DNA from: Leifsonia sp. Leaf336
Lineage (GTDB): Bacteria > Actinomycetota > Actinomycetes > Actinomycetales > Microbacteriaceae
Length of the DNA stretch: 64,000 bases
Direction: 5' to 3'
Assembly: GCF_001423695.1 (NCBI RefSeq)
Contig: NZ_LMOZ01000002.1
Location: 658 to 64,657 of the forward strand
Shown: positions 42,843 to 52,313 of the stretch, in pieces
Numbering within the stretch: the first letter of the stretch is position 1
Layout: every line of letters starts with the position of its first letter
Program-made: the position numbers and the translations under genes
The notes under the pieces: model-generated
Seen by the model: the letters and a program-made list of their open reading frames with translations, nothing else
Databases searched by the model: none
What the model was told of the DNA's origin: nothing

Positions 42843-45681
42843 CGTCCGGCTCTCGCCGCGACCGCGCCTCGACCCGGTGGACCCGTCCCTTGTCGCCGCC
42901 CTCGAAGCGACCGGGGCGACCGTCGCCGCACGCGCGACCGACCGACTGGGCTCCGCGCACGACGCGTCCCACTATCTGCTGACGCCCCAGGTGGTCGCGT
43001 CCCCGTCGTCCACCGATCAGGTCGCCGCACTGTTCCGCGTCAGCCGCGAGCGAGGCGTGCCCATGACCTTCCGGTCCGGCGGCACCAGCCTCAGCGGGCA
43101 GGCGGGCACGGCCGGCATCCTGGTCGACACGCGCCACCACTTCCGCTCGATCCGGGTGCAGGACGCCGGTAACGCGGTCACGGCCGAGCCGGGCGCTACC
43201 GTGCGCATGGTGAACGCGCGACTGGCCAGGCACGGCCGCAAACTGGGCCCCGACCCAGCGAGCGAGATCGCCTGCACGATCGGCGGCGTCGTGGCGAACA
43301 ACTCCAGCGGCATGGCCTGCGGCATCGTTGCGAACAGCTACCGGACGCTCCGCTCCGCCGTGCTGGTGCTGCCCAGCGGTACCGTCATCGACACCGGCGC
43401 GCCGGATGCGGATGCCGTGCTCCGCGCCACCGAACCGGCGCTCGCCGCAGGGCTGGAAGAGCTGCGTGACCGCGTGCGCGGCAACCCGGAGTGGGCGGAC
43501 CGCATCCGGTCGCTGTACGCGATCAAGAACACCATGGGTTACGGACTCAACTCGTTCCTCGACCACGACCGGCCGGTCGCGATCCTCGAGCACCTCGTGA
43601 TCGGCAGCGAAGGAACCCTCGCCTTCGTGGCGGAGGCGACCTTCGACACCGTTCCGGTCAAGCCGCACGTCGCGACCGGGCTCCTGCTGTTCCACGATCT
43701 CGCCGCCGCGACGTCGGCGCTCCCTGAGCTCGTCGCCGCGGGGTTCGCTACGGTCGAACTCCTCGACGCCACCAGCCTGCGCGTGGCCCAGCGCGATCCG
43801 GAGGCCACAGAGGAGCTGCGCGCGCTCACTGTCGCAGACCATGCTGCACTGCTCGTGGAGTATCAGGAGGCCTCCGCTGCAGAGCTGGCCGATCGGCTCG
43901 CGGGCGCGCCCGCGCTCTTCGACGCCGTGAACCTCGCAGCGCCCGGTGAGCTCAGTTCGGACGCCGGGCGTCGTGCGCAGCTCTGGCACATCCGGAAAGG
44001 TCTCTACACGCTCGTCGCGGGAAATCGCCCCTCGGGCACCACCGCTCTCCTCGAGGACATCGCCGTCCCGGTCGACCGGCTGTACCAGACGTGCCAGGAA
44101 CTCATCCGGCTGTTCGACCGCTACGGATACGAGGACTGCGTCATCTTCGGGCACGCGAAAGACGGCAACATCCACTTCATGCTCAACGAGCGGTTCGACG
44201 ACCCGCGGATGCTCGCCAGGTACGAGGCGTTCACCGACGACATGGTCGAGCTGGTCCTCGCGCACGGGGGCACTCTCAAGGCCGAGCACGGCACGGGCCG
44301 GATCATGGCGCCGTTCGTGCGCAGACAGTACGGCGACGAGCTGTACGACGTCATGCGCGACATCAAGCGGCTGTTCGATCCGGCAGGAATGCTGAACCCA
44401 GGGGTACTCCTCAACGAGGATCCCGGCGCCCACGTGCGCGATCTCAAGATCGCGCCGCCTGTGGAGGACGAGGTCGACCGCTGCGTCGAGTGCGGCTACT
44501 GCGAACCGGCATGCCCCAGCCGGGACATCACCCTGACGCCGCGTCAGCGCATCGTGCTGCGACGGGAGCTCGCCGCGGCGGAAGCCGCGGGTGACGCGCA
44601 GCTGGTGCGCGAGCTGCGGGAGCAATACGAGTACGACGGCGTTCAGACGTGCGCCGTCGACGGGATGTGCCAGACGGCGTGCCCCGTCCTGATCAACACG
44701 GGCGACCTCGTGCGTCGCCTGCGCGCCGAGAGCGCCGGGGCCGTCGCGCAGGCGGGCTGGAAGGCGGCGGCCCTGACGTGGGGGACCACCAGCAGGGTCG
44801 GCGGTATCGCGATGACGGTCGCCGATGCGCTCCCGGCGGCTCTTCCCAGGGCGGTCACCGCGGTGGGACGTGCCGCGCTCGGGGCGGACGTCGTCCCGTC
44901 CTACTCGGCGGACCTGCCTCAGGGCGGCCGTCGGCGTCGGGTGATCCGCGCGGATGATCCGATCGCGGTCTACTTCCCCAGTTGCACCAACACCATGTTC
45001 GGTCCGGTCGGCGAGTCCGGCGTGTCGGAGTCCTTCCTTCGACTGTGCGAACGAGCCGGGGTGGTGGTCTCGACGCCGTCGGACATCGCGAGCCTCTGCT
45101 GCGGCACTCCGTGGAAATCGAAAGGGATGACCGACGGGTATGCCGTGATGAAGGAGCGCGTCCGCGAGTCCCTGCGGCGCGCCACCCTCGACGGAGCGAT
45201 TCCCGTCGTCTCGGACGCGTCATCCTGCACGGAAGGCTTGCGAGTCTTGCTCGATGCCGCCGGCGAAGCGGGCATCGCGGTGGTGGATGCTGTCGCCTTC
45301 GTGGACTCCGAGGTGCTGCCCAAACTGCCTCCCAGTGAGAACAAGGTCGCTTCCGTCGTCCTCCATCCCACGTGCTCGGCAGTTCAGCTCGGGCTGGACG
45401 GCGCGCTTCGACGTGTCGGCGCCGCGGCTGCGGAATCGGTGCTGGTGCCCGATGAGTGGAACTGCTGCGGTTTCGCGGGAGACCGCGGGATGCTGCACCC
45501 CGAACTGACCGCCTCCGCCACCGCGCGTGAGGCGGCGGAAGCCGCCGGGATGCGCGGTGAAGCCTATGCATCGTCGAATCGGACCTGCGAACTCGGGATG
45601 ACCCGCGCGACCGGACGCGGCTACGAGCACATCCTGCAGGTGCTGGATCGCGCCACCGCGAGTGACACCGGCCCCGCATAG
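42829..45681 (+). CDS. FAD- and Fe-S-containing 2-hydroxyacid oxidase (GlcD-GlcF/D-lactate dehydrogenase type)
   Basis: 950 aa from a GTG at 42829 overlapping the dehydratase stop by 14 bp. The FAD-binding domain (about 45-270) has FRSGGTSLSGQA and VANNSSGMACG; a GlcD C-domain follows to about 540. Fe-S motifs are CVECGYCEPACPS (from Cys552) and CAVDGMCQTACPV (from Cys608). The C-terminal domain has two CCG boxes (SLCCGTPWKSKG and NCCGFAGDRGM). Such fusions oxidise D-lactate, glycolate or D-2-hydroxyglutarate and pass electrons to the respiratory chain. In this operon it could consume the glycolate or lactate released by the FAH-family hydrolase. Confidence 0.92.
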   Translation: MSLTDVRLSPRPRLDPVDPSLVAALEATGATVAARATDRLGSAHDASHYLLTPQVVASPSSTDQVAALFRVSRERGVPMTFRSGGTSLSGQAGTAGILVDTRHHFRSIRVQDAGNAVTAEPGATVRMVNARLARHGRKLGPDPASEIACTIGGVVANNSSGMACGIVANSYRTLRSAVLVLPSGTVIDTGAPDADAVLRATEPALAAGLEELRDRVRGNPEWADRIRSLYAIKNTMGYGLNSFLDHDRPVAILEHLVIGSEGTLAFVAEATFDTVPVKPHVATGLLLFHDLAAATSALPELVAAGFATVELLDATSLRVAQRDPEATEELRALTVADHAALLVEYQEASAAELADRLAGAPALFDAVNLAAPGELSSDAGRRAQLWHIRKGLYTLVAGNRPSGTTALLEDIAVPVDRLYQTCQELIRLFDRYGYEDCVIFGHAKDGNIHFMLNERFDDPRMLARYEAFTDDMVELVLAHGGTLKAEHGTGRIMAPFVRRQYGDELYDVMRDIKRLFDPAGMLNPGVLLNEDPGAHVRDLKIAPPVEDEVDRCVECGYCEPACPSRDITLTPRQRIVLRRELAAAEAAGDAQLVRELREQYEYDGVQTCAVDGMCQTACPVLINTGDLVRRLRAESAGAVAQAGWKAAALTWGTTSRVGGIAMTVADALPAALPRAVTAVGRAALGADVVPSYSADLPQGGRRRRVIRADDPIAVYFPSCTNTMFGPVGESGVSESFLRLCERAGVVVSTPSDIASLCCGTPWKSKGMTDGYAVMKERVRESLRRATLDGAIPVVSDASSCTEGLRVLLDAAGEAGIAVVDAVAFVDSEVLPKLPPSENKVASVVLHPTCSAVQLGLDGALRRVGAAAAESVLVPDEWNCCGFAGDRGMLHPELTASATAREAAEAAGMRGEAYASSNRTCELGMTRATGRGYEHILQVLDRATASDTGPA

Positions 45682-45689
45682 AGACGGGT

Positions 45690-46511
45690 GTGACGATGAT
45701 CCTCAGCAATGAGACTGTCCGCGTAGGGGTGGAGCCGGAACGCGGCATGACGCTCGTCAGCCTGATCGCCGGCGGTCGTGAGTTGCTGTGGACGACGGAA
45801 CTCGCGCCGGGCAGTGAGCTCGGTGAACTCGGCGAACCGGGGGAGCCGTCCGCCGAACGCCTGGAGGCGATCCTCCATGGCGGCTGGTTCGAGATGAGCC
45901 CCAACGCGGGGCTTCCTGACCGCCCGGGTCGCCCTCCCGCCTATTTCCACGGCGAGGCGGTCAGGAGGTCCTGGCGCGTCCGGTCGCAAAGCGCCACGCA
46001 CGTCGAGGCCGAAATTCGGCTGTCGTCGGAGCCGATCGCGCTTCGCCGGCGGGTCGAGGTCCGGGACGCCACGGTCATCGTCTCGTCCGAGCTGCAGAAC
46101 CTGGGTGCCGATGGCCGCCCGGTGAGCCCGGGGGAGCACCCGTGCTTCCGCCGGGACGCTTTCGGCGGCGGTTCGCTCACGGTGCGCGGGCCGTCGCTCG
46201 GTCCGGCCGATGTCCCTGGAACGATCCCTCCCGACGCCGACGGCACGAGTGGCAATGCGGCCGTCCGCCTCACGGACCCGACTGTCATCCTGACTGCGGC
46301 GGATGGGCTCGAGGTCCTGATGCGGGTGGATCTCGAAGCCCACCCGTACCTCGGCATCTGGTGGAACTACTCCCTCCAGGGCGGTGCGGGCATCGGCTCG
46401 TGGGACACCATCGCACTCGAACCGCTCACTCGATACCAGGACGAGGTGCTGCTCGCGCCCGGGGCGACGTGCTCGTCCAGAACGATCGTCGAGTTCCGGG
46501 TCAGTAGGTGA
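45690..46511 (+). CDS. Aldose 1-epimerase-like (galactose-mutarotase superfamily) protein
   Basis: 273 aa from a GTG at 45690 (the ATG at 45696 is an alternative). A beta-sandwich fold of the mutarotase superfamily is suggested by RGMTLVSLIAGGRELLW, WFEMSPNAG, GEHPCF (His) and ALEPLTRYQD (Glu). It would interconvert anomers so the dehydrogenase receives the right one. It is nine bases after the oxidase gene and ends 11 bp inside the convergent esterase gene. It is closer to the uncharacterised DUF4432-like branch than to GalM. Confidence 0.75.
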   Translation: MTMILSNETVRVGVEPERGMTLVSLIAGGRELLWTTELAPGSELGELGEPGEPSAERLEAILHGGWFEMSPNAGLPDRPGRPPAYFHGEAVRRSWRVRSQSATHVEAEIRLSSEPIALRRRVEVRDATVIVSSELQNLGADGRPVSPGEHPCFRRDAFGGGSLTVRGPSLGPADVPGTIPPDADGTSGNAAVRLTDPTVILTAADGLEVLMRVDLEAHPYLGIWWNYSLQGGAGIGSWDTIALEPLTRYQDEVLLAPGATCSSRTIVEFRVSR

Positions 46512-47343
46512 GCGCTCGGAGGAAGACTTCCAGCGTGCTCTCCGCCGCGCGCTCCTCCGGTTGGTTGATGTGACCGTGTTTCGTGCCGGGCTCATAGGCC
46601 GAGTACACGCTGACACCACTGGTCGCGAGAAGAGCGGCGTACGCCTCCGCCGACGCCCGTAAGGAGTCCGCATCCGAATTCACGATCACGTGCGGCGGAA
46701 GGCCCGTCGGGTCACCGTTGGCCGGGAAGGCGTGGGGGTCATCCAGAGCCTCCCGGCTCCCCGCATAGTTGAGAGTCATCCGGTCCACGGACACGGGATC
46801 GAAGACCTGGTCCTCGACCGGGAGGGCCGCCACTTTGGGCGCCAGCTCTGCGCTCAGCTCGGGGAGATGCGGGTGCAGCATGGGGTACGCGAGGACGATC
46901 CGCCACGGCTGCTCAGATCCTTCGTCGCGAAGCCGGAGGGCGGCGCCGGCAGCGAGATTGCCGCCGGCTGACGCGCCTCCGAGGGAGAGCAGGGAGGGCT
47001 CCACCCCCAAGCTCTCCGCGTTGGCTCGTGTCCACGTGAATGCTGCGACGACATCGTCCAGTGGCACGGGGAAATGGACGCCGTCGACCGCGAGCCGGTA
47101 GTCGACCGAGACGACGACAACGCCGCGCGCCGCGATCGACCGGGCGACCCAATCCGCCTCGGGCATGGCGAGGTCACCCGCGGCCCATCCTCCGCCGTGC
47201 AGCCACACCAAACCGGGATCACTCTGAGCGCCGCCTCGGCGGTAGACCCGGATGGGGATGGGTCCGTGCGGGCCATCGACGTGACGATCGTCGATCGCCA
47301 GCTCCTCCTCGGACCGGGTCGCCTGAGTTCGTTCCGACCGCAT
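46501..47343 (-). CDS. HSL-family alpha/beta-hydrolase (carboxylesterase)
   Basis: 280 aa from the ATG at 47343 with GGAAGGAG upstream; the long frame beyond it is a shadow of the GH42 gene. Oxyanion motif WLHGGGW, nucleophile elbow GGASAGGNLA and a C-terminal acid/His pair (NSDADSL; TKHGHIN) define the hormone-sensitive-lipase type. It probably removes acetyl or other short acyl groups from sugars or oligosaccharides. It is divergent from the GH42 gene, with TTGCGCAA in the shared gap. Confidence 0.9.
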   Translation of the reverse strand: MRSERTQATRSEEELAIDDRHVDGPHGPIPIRVYRRGGAQSDPGLVWLHGGGWAAGDLAMPEADWVARSIAARGVVVVSVDYRLAVDGVHFPVPLDDVVAAFTWTRANAESLGVEPSLLSLGGASAGGNLAAGAALRLRDEGSEQPWRIVLAYPMLHPHLPELSAELAPKVAALPVEDQVFDPVSVDRMTLNYAGSREALDDPHAFPANGDPTGLPPHVIVNSDADSLRASAEAYAALLATSGVSVYSAYEPGTKHGHINQPEERAAESTLEVFLRALTY

Positions 47344-47416
47344 GCTGATGCTCCTTCCGCCGCGCCCGGCACACCCTACTGGAGTCGATGAGGCTTGTCG
47401 CCTCGTCCGGCGGGTG

Positions 47417-47424
47417 TTGCGCAA
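47417..47424. promoter_or_regulatory. TTGCGCAA palindrome between esterase and GH42 genes
   Basis: Exact palindrome 82 bp before the GH42 ATG and 74 bp before the divergent esterase start. Confidence 0.5.
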
Positions 47425-47505
47425 CCAGTGCGCAGGAGTCGTCTTGGCGGGCAAAAGGAGGTGGGATGGGAGGGTGCGCCGCCGCACGATAAGAGGAGAC
47501 CCACG

Positions 47506-49551
47506 ATGTACTTTGGCGGGGATTACAACCCTGAGCAGTTCCCACGCGATGTGTGGGAGGAAGATATCCGCCTCATGAGAGAGGCACGGGTCACTCTCGT
47601 CACCGTCGGCGTCTTCTCCTGGTCGCGGATCCAGCCCGCTGAGGGGACGTTCGATTGGGAATGGCTCGACACCATCCTCGGGATGCTTCACGATGCCGGA
47701 ATCGGCGTGGACCTCGCCACCGCCACGGCGTCGCCCCCACCGTGGGCCGTCAAGGCGTATCCGGACATCCTGCCGGTCGACGAGCACGGTCGGACGCTCT
47801 ACCCGAACAGCCGTCAGCATTACGCGCCGACGTCGCCCAGCTATCGCCGGCTCGCCGGCGAACTCGTGGAGGCGATAGCCGAGAGGTACGCGCATCATCC
47901 TGCCGTCGTCATGTGGCACGTCAACAACGAGTACGGCTGCCATGTGGCGCAGGACTACTCCGACAACGCCCGCGACGCGTTCCGGCGGTGGCTCGAGGAA
48001 AAGTACGTCAACGTCGAGGCTCTCAACCGCGCGTGGGGAACGGCCTTCTGGTCGCAGATCGTCGGAGGATTCGACGAGATCCTGCCTCTGCGCACCGCGC
48101 CGTACTCGCGCAACCCGTCGGCGCTGCTCGACTTCAAGCGCTTCAGCAGCGACGCGCTTCTCGACCTCTACGTCATGGAGCGGGACATCCTGCGCAAGCA
48201 CGGTGTCACCGCGCCGATTACGACGAACTTCATGGGCCCATTCCCGGGAGCGGACTACTGGAGATGGGCCGAGGAGGTCGACATCGTCTCCAATGACGTC
48301 TATCCCGACCCGAACGAGCCGTTCGCGTACCGATCTTCCGCCTTCGCTGATGACCTGATGCGCTCCCTTCGTCCTGGGCAGCCGTGGCTCACGATGGAGC
48401 AGGCGACCGAGGCGGTGCTGTTCCGGCCGTCCAACGCACCGAAGAGTCCCGGCCAGCTGGCCGCGCAAAGCATTCAGGGTATTGCTCGGGGTTCCGCCGG
48501 GGCTCTGTTCTTCCAGTGGAGGCAGTCGCCGCGCGGAGCGGAGCAGTTCCACAGCGCGATGCTCCCGCACGCCGGGACCGCCACCCGGGTCTGGCAGGAG
48601 ATCACCCGGCTCGGCCGTGACCTCTCCGAGCTGTCGCTGACCGGCGACACCGGCATCGGCGCACGCGTCGCGATCGTCTTCGACTGGCACGCGTGGTGGG
48701 CGCTGGAGAGCGCCGACCTGCCGGTTTCGATCGGCTACGACCAGGTGAGCGCGCAGTGGTATGACGCCCTCCACGGCCTGCACATCCCTGTCGACTTCGT
48801 GCACCCGGAGAGCGACCTGAGCCGCTACCGGATCGTCATCGCGCCGATGCTGTACCTTCTCACCGAGCGCGGCGCCTCCAACCTGACGTCGTTCGTCGAG
48901 AGCGGTGGGCACTTTCTGGTCACCCCGTACACGGACATCGTCGATGAGAACAACGGTTTCCGTGTCGGAGGGTTCCAGACCCTGCTCCGGGACGTCCTCG
49001 GCGCAACGAGCGTGGAGTTCGGGGCGCTCGCGCTCCGCGCCGATGATCCGGGCGAAGGCGGGCCCGGGGAGAGCGAAGCGCCAGCGGATGGCGAACCGGG
49101 CGAGTTCGTCGGGCGGTATCTGGCCGAGCAGCTGGTGCTCCAGGGTGCCAGGCCGCGCGCAAGGTTCGGTCACGGACGGCGGCGCGGAGAACCGGCGCTC
49201 ACGTCGAACCGCTTCGGCGACGGCGTCGGCTACTATCTCGCCACGCTTCCCAGCGGCAGCGGCGTCGAGACGATCGCTGCGTGGCTGCTCGCCGAAGCGG
49301 GAGTCGACCTCCCGCACGCCGGCCTGCCCGGGACCATCGAGATCGTCGAACGCCAGGACTCGATCGTCGTGCTGAACCACGGAGCCGAGCGTGTCACGAC
49401 GGCCCTCTCCGGGCGAGACCTGGTGACGGGGGCGACTTTCGACGCGGTGGACCTGCACCCGAACGAGTGGGTCATGCTGGCGCCTCCCGCTCGCTCAGAA
49501 GACGCCGATTCGGAACAGACCGAAAGGATTCACGAGCATGCAGAACTCTGA
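47506..49551 (+). CDS. GH42 beta-galactosidase
   Basis: 681 aa from the ATG at 47506 (GAGGAG upstream). The opening GGDYNPEQFP is diagnostic. The TIM barrel has the acid/base Glu142 in HVNNEYGCH and the nucleophile Glu298 in MEQATEAV. A trimerisation domain (about 390-600) and a C-terminal beta domain follow. No signal peptide is visible, so imported galactooligosaccharides or arabinogalactan fragments are the likely substrates. The stop overlaps the next gene by 14 bp. Confidence 0.95.
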   Translation: MYFGGDYNPEQFPRDVWEEDIRLMREARVTLVTVGVFSWSRIQPAEGTFDWEWLDTILGMLHDAGIGVDLATATASPPPWAVKAYPDILPVDEHGRTLYPNSRQHYAPTSPSYRRLAGELVEAIAERYAHHPAVVMWHVNNEYGCHVAQDYSDNARDAFRRWLEEKYVNVEALNRAWGTAFWSQIVGGFDEILPLRTAPYSRNPSALLDFKRFSSDALLDLYVMERDILRKHGVTAPITTNFMGPFPGADYWRWAEEVDIVSNDVYPDPNEPFAYRSSAFADDLMRSLRPGQPWLTMEQATEAVLFRPSNAPKSPGQLAAQSIQGIARGSAGALFFQWRQSPRGAEQFHSAMLPHAGTATRVWQEITRLGRDLSELSLTGDTGIGARVAIVFDWHAWWALESADLPVSIGYDQVSAQWYDALHGLHIPVDFVHPESDLSRYRIVIAPMLYLLTERGASNLTSFVESGGHFLVTPYTDIVDENNGFRVGGFQTLLRDVLGATSVEFGALALRADDPGEGGPGESEAPADGEPGEFVGRYLAEQLVLQGARPRARFGHGRRRGEPALTSNRFGDGVGYYLATLPSGSGVETIAAWLLAEAGVDLPHAGLPGTIEIVERQDSIVVLNHGAERVTTALSGRDLVTGATFDAVDLHPNEWVMLAPPARSEDADSEQTERIHEHAEL

Positions 49552-50422
49552 CGATGAGACGTCCCCCCGGACACTCGAGTGCGCCGTTCTCGGGGCCGGC
49601 CTCATGGGACAGGGAATCATCCGCGTGTTGTCGCGGGCCGGTTACGCCGTGAGATTCTACGATCCGGCTGCGGCGGTTCCGGCGGCAGCCGCGGACGGCC
49701 CCGTGGCATGCGCAAGCGTGGCCGATGCCGTGGACGGTGTCGATGTCATCTTCGAGGCGATCTTCGAGGACCTCGATGCGAAGCACGCCTTGTACCGTGA
49801 GATCGAGCGGGTCAACAGCGCCGCACCGATCGCCTCGAACACCTCCACCTTCGTCCCCAGCCGGCTCGCGCAAGGCTTGCAGGATGAGACGCGCCTTGTG
49901 ATCGCTCACTTCTTCAACCCGGCGGATGTCGTGCCCCTGGTCGAGCTCGTCCCCGGCGGTCGGAGCGCGGCGGCCGCGGTCGAGAAGGTGCGCTCCGCGC
50001 TGGCCGGCGCCGGCAAATCGGTCGTGGTGCTGGAGCGGGAGTCCACGGGTTTCGTCGCCAATCGCCTTCAGGCGGCGCTCGTCCGGGAGGCGATGAACAT
50101 CGTGAGTGAGAACATCGCCTCTCCGGAGATCGTCGATCTCGTCATGACGGACTGCCTCGCGCCGCGCTGGGTGGCAGCGGGACCGTTCCTGACGATGGAT
50201 CGCGGCGGCCTCGATGTGTGGCGCGCGGTGTGCCAGCAGATCTTCCCCACCCTCGACGACAGCGAGCGGCCCGTCCTCCTCGAGGAGAGCGTCGCACGCG
50301 GTGACCTCGGAGTGAAGACGGGCCGTGGCTTCTACCCCCACGGAGCGGAGGACCGCGAACGTGGTGATCGGGCCGTCGCCGAGGCGTTCGCGGCGCGAGA
50401 GGCGATTCGTCTCGTTACTTGA
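49538..50422 (+). CDS. 3-hydroxyacyl-CoA dehydrogenase-like NAD-dependent enzyme
   Basis: 294 aa. Rossmann motif AVLGAGLMGQGIIRVLSRAG, then IFEAIFEDLDAKHALYREIE, SNTSTFVPSRLA, IAHFFNPADVVPLVE (catalytic His) and STGFVANRLQAALVREA, with a C-terminal helical domain ending TGRGFYPHG. Family members oxidise 3-hydroxyacyl-CoAs or, in the lambda-crystallin branch, L-gulonate. Coupled to the GH42 gene by overlap, a sugar-acid substrate is as plausible as a CoA ester. The end overlaps the convergent permease gene by eight bases. Confidence 0.88.
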   Translation: MQNSDDETSPRTLECAVLGAGLMGQGIIRVLSRAGYAVRFYDPAAAVPAAAADGPVACASVADAVDGVDVIFEAIFEDLDAKHALYREIERVNSAAPIASNTSTFVPSRLAQGLQDETRLVIAHFFNPADVVPLVELVPGGRSAAAAVEKVRSALAGAGKSVVVLERESTGFVANRLQAALVREAMNIVSENIASPEIVDLVMTDCLAPRWVAAGPFLTMDRGGLDVWRAVCQQIFPTLDDSERPVLLEESVARGDLGVKTGRGFYPHGAEDRERGDRAVAEAFAAREAIRLVT

Positions 50423-51254
50423 GACCCGACGTCGCAACGCCTTGCAGGATCTGGCGCTGGAAGACGATGAAGGCGACGATGGGCGGCAGCACATAGAGCA
50501 GTACTGCGGCGAGAGTCGGACCGGTGAGAACCGCATTGCCCTGCGTGTTCAGCACTCCGGTCGCAAGCCGGACAGACAGCGTCTGGGCCGGTTCGCTGTA
50601 AAGCAGGATGCTCTGCACCAGGACCTCGCCCCAGATGTAGGTGATGGCGAGGATCGTCACCGTCGCGATGGCTGTCCGGGAGTTCGGCAGCACGATCTTC
50701 GTGATGATTCCCCAGCGGCCGAGACCGTCGATCATCGCGGCCTCCTCCAGCTCCTGGGGGAACGAGTCGAAGAATTGGCGGAAGAGGAAGATGTAGAACG
50801 CGTTCCCGGCAATCCCCCAGAGCAGCCAAGGGACCACGGTGTTGGTCAGGCCGAGGCGGGAGTAGAGCACGAACAACGGAATGATGTACACGAAGATTGG
50901 AACGAGCATCGTGGCGACGATGATGGCGAAAAGTGCCCTGGATCCGCGCGCCTTCAGGCGGGCGAACGCATAGCCGGCGAAGAAGCTGGACGCCACTACG
51001 GGCACCGTGTAGACCACGGCGATCACGACCGAGTTCCACGCGTACCGGAGGACGTCCATCCGTGCGAACGCGACCACGAAGTTGTCGACGGACCCCAAGC
51101 CGGAGCCGGCTGATGCGTCGCGCGAGAAGCTGATCCCCGCGAGCACGGCGATGGGCGCCAGAAGGACGATGGCGATCACGACGAGGGGCACGATCAAGGG
51201 ACGCCTCCGTGCGCCCGGCGTGTATCGGGCGCGGCCGATTCGGATTCCGCTCAT
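50415..51254 (-). CDS. CUT1 sugar ABC transporter permease 2 (second transporter)
   Basis: 279 aa from the ATG at 51254, sharing one base with the upstream stop (TGATG). MalG-type, six hydrophobic segments, EAA loop ELEEAAMIDGLGRWGIITKI. Last gene of the binding protein, permease 1, permease 2 operon. No ATPase gene accompanies it. Its neighbours (GH42, esterase, the aldose pathway) suggest galactoside or pentoside uptake. Confidence 0.93.
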   Translation of the reverse strand: MSGIRIGRARYTPGARRRPLIVPLVVIAIVLLAPIAVLAGISFSRDASAGSGLGSVDNFVVAFARMDVLRYAWNSVVIAVVYTVPVVASSFFAGYAFARLKARGSRALFAIIVATMLVPIFVYIIPLFVLYSRLGLTNTVVPWLLWGIAGNAFYIFLFRQFFDSFPQELEEAAMIDGLGRWGIITKIVLPNSRTAIATVTILAITYIWGEVLVQSILLYSEPAQTLSVRLATGVLNTQGNAVLTGPTLAAVLLYVLPPIVAFIVFQRQILQGVATSGLK

Positions 51255-52249
51255 CAGACGTTCCCGCTTTCGCTGTAGACCCAGAAGCGTCGCGTGGCGA
51301 ACAGCAGCAGGGTGACGATGACGGACCCCGCGAAGGTGATCCAGAGAAGCGCGGATGCGTAGCCGAAGCGTTGGTCGGTGAACATCTGCTGGTACGTGTA
51401 CACGGGAAGCAGCACGTTGTCGTTCGGCACGTTGGCTGGAGAGAGCGGCGACGACGTCGCCAGCAGGATGGGCTCGACCACCACGCCGAGCGCGTAGATC
51501 AGTGCCAGCAGGATCTGGAAGAACGCGACCGGCGAGATGAGCGGGAACACGATGTGCCGGAGCCTCGAAAAGTACCCGGCCCCGTCCACCAATGCAGCCT
51601 GTTCGAGCTCGGCCGGGACGTTCTGCAACGCGGCAAGGTACATGACGGTGCCGAGCCCGAGCCCCAGCCACAACGACATGGAGACGAGGGAAGGGGTGGC
51701 GAAGTCGGCGAACCAGGCGACTCCCCATTGCGGGTTGATCGCTCGGAGCGCCGAGTTGATCACTCCCGTGTCTTGATTGAACATCGCACGCCAGATGTAG
51801 GCGGCGCCCACCACCGGGACGACGCTCGGCAGGTAGTAGAGGGACCGGAACACGCCGCGAACATGGGGCCCTGCGTTGATGAGCAGCGCCAAGGAGAGCG
51901 CAATCAGGAAGCTCAGTGGTACGTAGCAGAGGACGAAGACGACGGTGCGCACCGCGGCCTCCGCGACGTTCGGGTCGCTGAACGCCCGAAGATAGTTGTT
52001 CACGCCGACGAACCGGGCGAGGTCGGGGCTGATGCCGTTGTAGTTCGTCAGCGAGATGACGAGCCCGACGGCCAGCGGTGCTGCTCCCAGCAGGACGAAA
52101 CCGGCGAGCCAGGGAAGAGTGAGAAGGCGGAACCACTTCGCGTCGTTGCGGCTCCGGAAATCCGTCCGCCGGGTGGACGGCGGGGTTGCTTCGTGTGGTG
52201 AGCGCTCCGCCAGCGGCGCGCGAGTCCTGAGTAGCGTCATGTGATCCAT
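51254..52249 (-). CDS. CUT1 sugar ABC transporter permease 1 (second transporter)
   Basis: 331 aa; ATG at 52249, or 52240 in the same frame, neither with a strong ribosome binding site. MalF-type protein with about six membrane segments and the EAA-type loop LEQAALVDGAGYFSRLRHIV. It lies 64 bp after the binding-protein gene; a stable hairpin in that gap may reduce read-through so the binding protein is made in excess, a common arrangement in such operons. Confidence 0.93.
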   Translation of the reverse strand: MDHMTLLRTRAPLAERSPHEATPPSTRRTDFRSRNDAKWFRLLTLPWLAGFVLLGAAPLAVGLVISLTNYNGISPDLARFVGVNNYLRAFSDPNVAEAAVRTVVFVLCYVPLSFLIALSLALLINAGPHVRGVFRSLYYLPSVVPVVGAAYIWRAMFNQDTGVINSALRAINPQWGVAWFADFATPSLVSMSLWLGLGLGTVMYLAALQNVPAELEQAALVDGAGYFSRLRHIVFPLISPVAFFQILLALIYALGVVVEPILLATSSPLSPANVPNDNVLLPVYTYQQMFTDQRFGYASALLWITFAGSVIVTLLLFATRRFWVYSESGNV

Positions 52250-52275
52250 GCCTGTCGTGTGATCTGTGGGGATGG

Positions 52276-52305
52276 GGGGCGGACACGATGTCCCGTGCCC
52301 GCCCC
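52276..52305 (-). terminator. Intercistronic hairpin (attenuator-like) after the binding-protein gene
   Basis: GGGGCGG-A-CACG and CGTG-C-CCGCCCC form a stem of 11 pairs with one mismatch and a 6-nt loop, between the binding-protein stop and permease 1. Confidence 0.5.
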
Positions 52306-52313
52306 GCTGCCGA

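Noticed and set aside
42709-44625. A 638-codon minus-strand open frame
   Set aside because: Shadow of the FAD/Fe-S oxidase gene.
46501-49458. A 985-codon minus-strand open frame
   Set aside because: Only its last part (46501-47343) is protein-like, an esterase; the rest is the antisense shadow of the GH42 gene, common in high-G+C DNA.
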